This document shows positions 29,590-32,169 of a stretch of DNA of 32,169 bases, piece by piece. Source of the DNA: Aureobasidium sp. EXF-3400 (Eukaryota; Ascomycota; Dothideomycetes; Dothideales; Saccotheciaceae). A program made the translations under genes and the position numbers. The stretch is taken from assembly GCA_024195585.1 (NCBI GenBank), contig SWBL01000454.1:1-32169 (forward strand), in the 5' to 3' direction. Under the pieces are notes generated by a model, which saw only the letters and a program-made list of their open reading frames with translations, ran no database searches and had not been told where the DNA came from. Each line of letters starts with the position of its first letter. Within the stretch, counting starts at the first letter, position 1.

Positions 29590-30712
29590 CGCTGGAAATC
29601 AATGCGGAAAGATAGTTGAAAGCTCAAGTCATCGTCAAAATGCGACTTCCAAGTACCAAAATGCCAAAAGAATGTGAATTGATCAGACAGTATCCAAAAT
29701 GTTGTTGATAGCGCAAGAGGGGGGTGTGCCTGAGGAACAAGTGGGACAGAACTGCGGTCTCATCGTCACGGTCCGTGCCGCACTTAAGCGCCAGCTCTTC
29801 TCGACCAATCATGTGGCCGCAATTGAGACATTGTTGAGAGTAAGACCCTGGTCCCAGCGATCGGGCATCAACTCGAGCCAAACAAAGAGGGAGAAGCTTG
29901 AGGACGAATACTGGGATGAGATGGAATGACGTGAGATCATTGCTTGTGGAAATGTATGTGGATAAGTGGCATTGCAAAAGAAGAGGACGAATATCGTGAG
30001 CTGCATTGAGCGTCAATTGGAAGCCGACAGTTTACCATAGAAGGAACCGACCACATTGACCACGCTGACGTGATCCACACAACGATAACACGCCTCATAC
30101 AATGTACTAGACGATTTGTATAGTCTTGACTGAGGTCATATTATAAGTCTTAAGGTCAACTGAACTGGCATCATCATGTTTTGACGTCGTCGGCGTGCTC
30201 GTTCTCGTAGACTATCGCGAACCTGTAGCAGACCCATTAATGATTTATTAAAGGAAAACGCATTCTACCTTACATTTCGATAGAACGAGACTTCTATATA
30301 GATACATAAAACCAGAATCACGGCTATCTAAGATGCTCTACTTCGTTATAGTTTAGCTAAAGCTTACCATTTACAGTGCGCAGGTATGTCGCTTTTGCTC
30401 ATACTTCCGTAGTGACAAGCTATACAGAGTTTCTCTTATAGGGTAAAGGTATATCTAAGCACTTCGAATGACTGGCTCACGTGTAGCTATATGCTATGAC
30501 TGAGTGCCTGCTTTAGTATAGGTCTTTAACATGGAAGTATTTTATTGGCAGCATCAATCTGGCGTCACATGGAACAGACAGCAGGGAACAAAATATTGGT
30601 GTCAAAAGGGTGAGCGTGCTTTTATTGGGCTCGTGGATATCATAAGAAAGCGCGTAATTGGAAAAAGACAAGAGCCCAGATATGCAACCAGCTTGCCTGC
30701 TTTTCGTGAAGC
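29590..30712. other. Intergenic region, RdRP promoter and AT-rich tract
   Basis: About 1.1 kb. The part next to the RdRP (29590-30050) must hold its promoter. From about 30090 to 30540 the sequence becomes AT-rich with many TATA/CTATA/TTAG words and stops in all frames, unlike its neighbours. A CACGTG is at 30479-30484. A 130-codon minus-strand frame (29624-30016) has no domain. No intact element is seen. Confidence 0.5.
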
Positions 30713-31480
30713 TTAAACCTTCATCTCGGACATGCCGTGCTTCCCTATAGGATGTTAGTTTCGTTACAATGCAATTCAAGAAAAGGCGGCACCGACAGAA
30801 ACAAGCATACGGGGTCGTGCCATCTTCGCGGTAGTTGAGGAGAACGATCATGCCGTCGGGGTCCATGGACTCGCCGGTGAAGAACTCCCAGTCCTTGAAG
30901 GAACCGACAACCTTCTTGGCGAAGGTCTGGGCACCAGTCTCGAACTCCTTGATCTCGTCGTCGGAAGCACCCTTGGTCTTCATGTTCTCCTTGACCTTCT
31001 TCATGTACTGCTTGAGGTGACCGAGGTAGGACTTCTTGTCGAAGGAGGTCTCGTTGAGGCGGAAAGAGTGGACAACGTCGATGACGGTGGAGGTGGCATC
31101 CTCGGCACCCTCGTCACCACCATCCTCAGCGGAGGGGTTGGCACCGATGTCTGGAAGATGGAATGTCAGCCCCTGGGGCAAGGTCGAGAAAGTTGTTGAG
31201 GAATCGAGGGAGGCATACCGATGTTGTCACCACCAACGGTGATACGGGCGCAGTCAGCCTCGTAGATGACGTTGTCGGTGACCTTGAGGTCGTAAGAGTC
31301 CGAGATCATCTCGTCTCCGGTGATAACATCCTAGGGGTCGAGTCAGCTCGGGGATCCAGGATTCAGGTTGAGCTGTCAAAAGAAGGCGCGGCGATTCGAG
31401 CTCGAGCAGGTGAAGGATCGGGAGCTCGAGTGGCAGCAGCTCTTTCAGACATAGGAGAGTCGTACCTTGTAGATAAGCAT
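30713..31480 (-). CDS. TMA19: Translationally controlled tumour protein homologue (TCTP), 4 exons
   Basis: Exons are 31480-31466, 31330-31219, 31150-30797 and 30744-30713 (introns 135, 68 and 52 bp), giving 170 residues. Exon 1 is only 15 nt (MLIYK). Joined, it gives [20 protein letters not shown], the standard TCTP start. [17 protein letters not shown] is the variable acidic loop. The second family signature is [17 protein letters not shown]. The end, [16 protein letters not shown], is restored only if exon 3 ends at the unusual donor GTCGGT, because the stronger-looking GTATGC 14 nt upstream breaks the frame. TCTP is an abundant cytosolic, ribosome-associated, calcium- and tubulin-binding protein, Mmi1/Tma19 in yeast, that moves to mitochondria under stress. 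The length matches the family (168-172). It is divergent from RPS22 over 624 bp. Confidence 0.96.
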
Positions 31481-32104
31481 ATTGGCGGTGTTGTGTTGTG
31501 TAGTGGTTGGTGAGGGAAAGGGAGAAGTGCTGAACAGGAAAAAGATTGCTGTTGTCGGGGGTGGGGTTCTTTTGTCTTTTGCTGCAGCGCTCCTTCCTTT
31601 CGTTGCGGAGACTTCGCCAGCAAAATTGGCATCTGGCCGCTTCACGCCTCGCCCGATCGGGAAAGCGCCGCGCTTGGACCCCCACAATACCTGTGCCATC
31701 CGAATTTGCTGCCAAGACTTGCGACCGCGACTGCCCTGCAAAATCTTCGACTCCCTACCTCGAACAGCGCTCCTTCTGTCGTTTCTTCTACCATCACTCA
31801 AGCCGCCAATCCGTGAGGTAAGTCGCCGTCGCAGGCAGGAGCCTATATGCTCTATCACTTTCGCATTCGAGTGCCCTTCAGGCAGCCCAGGTCGGCGCAT
31901 CCTTCTCTTCACTGAAAAGGACACCGTCGGTCTGACATGGACGAGCTGAAGAACCCTTCTGGTCGCACATCCGCTTGCGCATCCCGAAGGGCACTCTTTG
32001 CGCTCATGGCTTCCGAGGGCTAACATGTATATTCTTCGTGACAGCAGATACCTCCTACCGCCTATTTACTCGCCGTTTGAGAATCTCGCCCGACAACCGC
32101 AAAA
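31481..32104. promoter_or_regulatory. Divergent promoter and 5' UTRs of TCTP and RPS22
   Basis: 624 bp between the two start codons, on opposite strands. It includes pyrimidine-rich starts on the RPS22 side (CTCCTTCTGTCGTTTCTTCT, about 31770) that suit an initiator just before the proposed 5'-UTR intron. Both genes are normally high-expression, growth-coupled genes, which makes shared control plausible. Confidence 0.5.
31818..32044 (+). other. RPS22: Probable 5'-UTR intron of RPS22
   Basis: A consensus donor GAG|GTAAGT at 31818, a GCTAAC branch site at about 32018-32024 and the acceptor GACAG ending at 32044 (or CAG at 32047) define a 227-bp intron. It ends 60 nt before the RPS22 ATG. Ribosomal protein genes often have such leader introns. 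An 11-bp inverted repeat (31869-31879 and 31986-31996, GAGTGCCCTTC/GAAGGGCACTC) lies inside. It could fold the intron, and a small RNA there is possible but not shown. Confidence 0.6.
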
Positions 32105-32169
32105 ATGGTCAAGACTTCCGTCCTCAACGATGCCCTTAACGCCATCAACAACGCCGAGAAGAGCGGCAA
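32105..32169 (+). CDS. RPS22: 40S ribosomal protein S22 (uS8/S15a), start only
   Basis: Only 65 nt are inside the window; the gene runs off the right edge. The ATG at 32105 has a good context (GCAAAAATGG). The translation MVKTSVLNDALNAINNAEKS matches the very conserved N-terminus of eukaryotic uS8 (S15a/S22), a small-subunit protein that binds 18S rRNA in the central domain. No stop or intron is visible in the fragment. Identification rests on the strongly conserved opening residues. Confidence 0.88.
   Translation, partial: MVKTSVLNDALNAINNAEKSG

Noticed and set aside
29624..30016. 130-codon minus-strand frame upstream of the RdRP, with a CLNCGH word
   Set aside because: The isolated Cys pair has no partner cysteines. 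The region is more likely the RdRP 5' UTR and promoter.
30513..30720. TCTP read through the last intron or joined at GTATGC into a long tail
   Set aside because: It loses the conserved WKHG...EMKV ending. Kept only as a possible alternative isoform.

Overview
The window looks like a nuclear chromosome segment of a filamentous ascomycete (Pezizomycotina; a dothideomycete would fit, but the genus cannot be read from the sequence). The reasons are short phase-consistent introns of about 48-90 bp with GTATGN/GTAAGT-like donors and CTAAC/CTGAC branch sites, and a gene set with fungal architectures: Mtw1/Mis12, choline kinase with a long N-terminus, CASP/Coy1, Vps3, an ATO-type acetate transporter, and a QDE-1/SAD-1-class RNA-dependent RNA polymerase. 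Coding DNA is moderate in GC, and several intergenic stretches are AT-rich or degenerate repeats.

Layout from left to right. 1-1154 is the 3' part of an unrecognised gene that enters the window through a perfect 18-bp coding repeat. A minus-strand series follows: a secreted PhoD-type phosphatase (2381-4358, 3 exons), a doubtful small gene (5287-5888), Mtw1 (6238-7352, 3 exons), choline kinase (7681-9972, 2 exons), a Ser/Pro-rich protein with a Cys-rich end (11331-12698), an acetate transporter (13164-14105, 3 exons) and the Golgi golgin CASP (15176-17462, 2 exons). CASP is divergent from VPS3 (17687-21158, plus strand) across only 224 bp. VPS3 then converges on a minus-strand block: an acidic repeat protein (22370-24211), a protein built of two copies of one domain (24469-25374) and an RdRP (25630-29589). 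The right end holds TCTP (30713-31480, minus, 4 exons) divergent from RPS22/uS8 (from 32105, plus, cut by the window edge). RPS22 has a probable 5'-UTR intron.

Most genes are housekeeping and not a functional cluster, but two divergent pairs make sense. CASP and Vps3 both serve endomembrane tethering or traffic, and TCTP and RPS22 are both growth- and translation-linked. The least ordinary part is about 21.2-29.6 kb. There a 1.2-kb convergent intergenic region of decayed short repeats is followed by two proteins with internal duplications and no recognised cellular role, next to an RNA-silencing polymerase. No CRISPR, rRNA, tRNA or intact transposon was seen.
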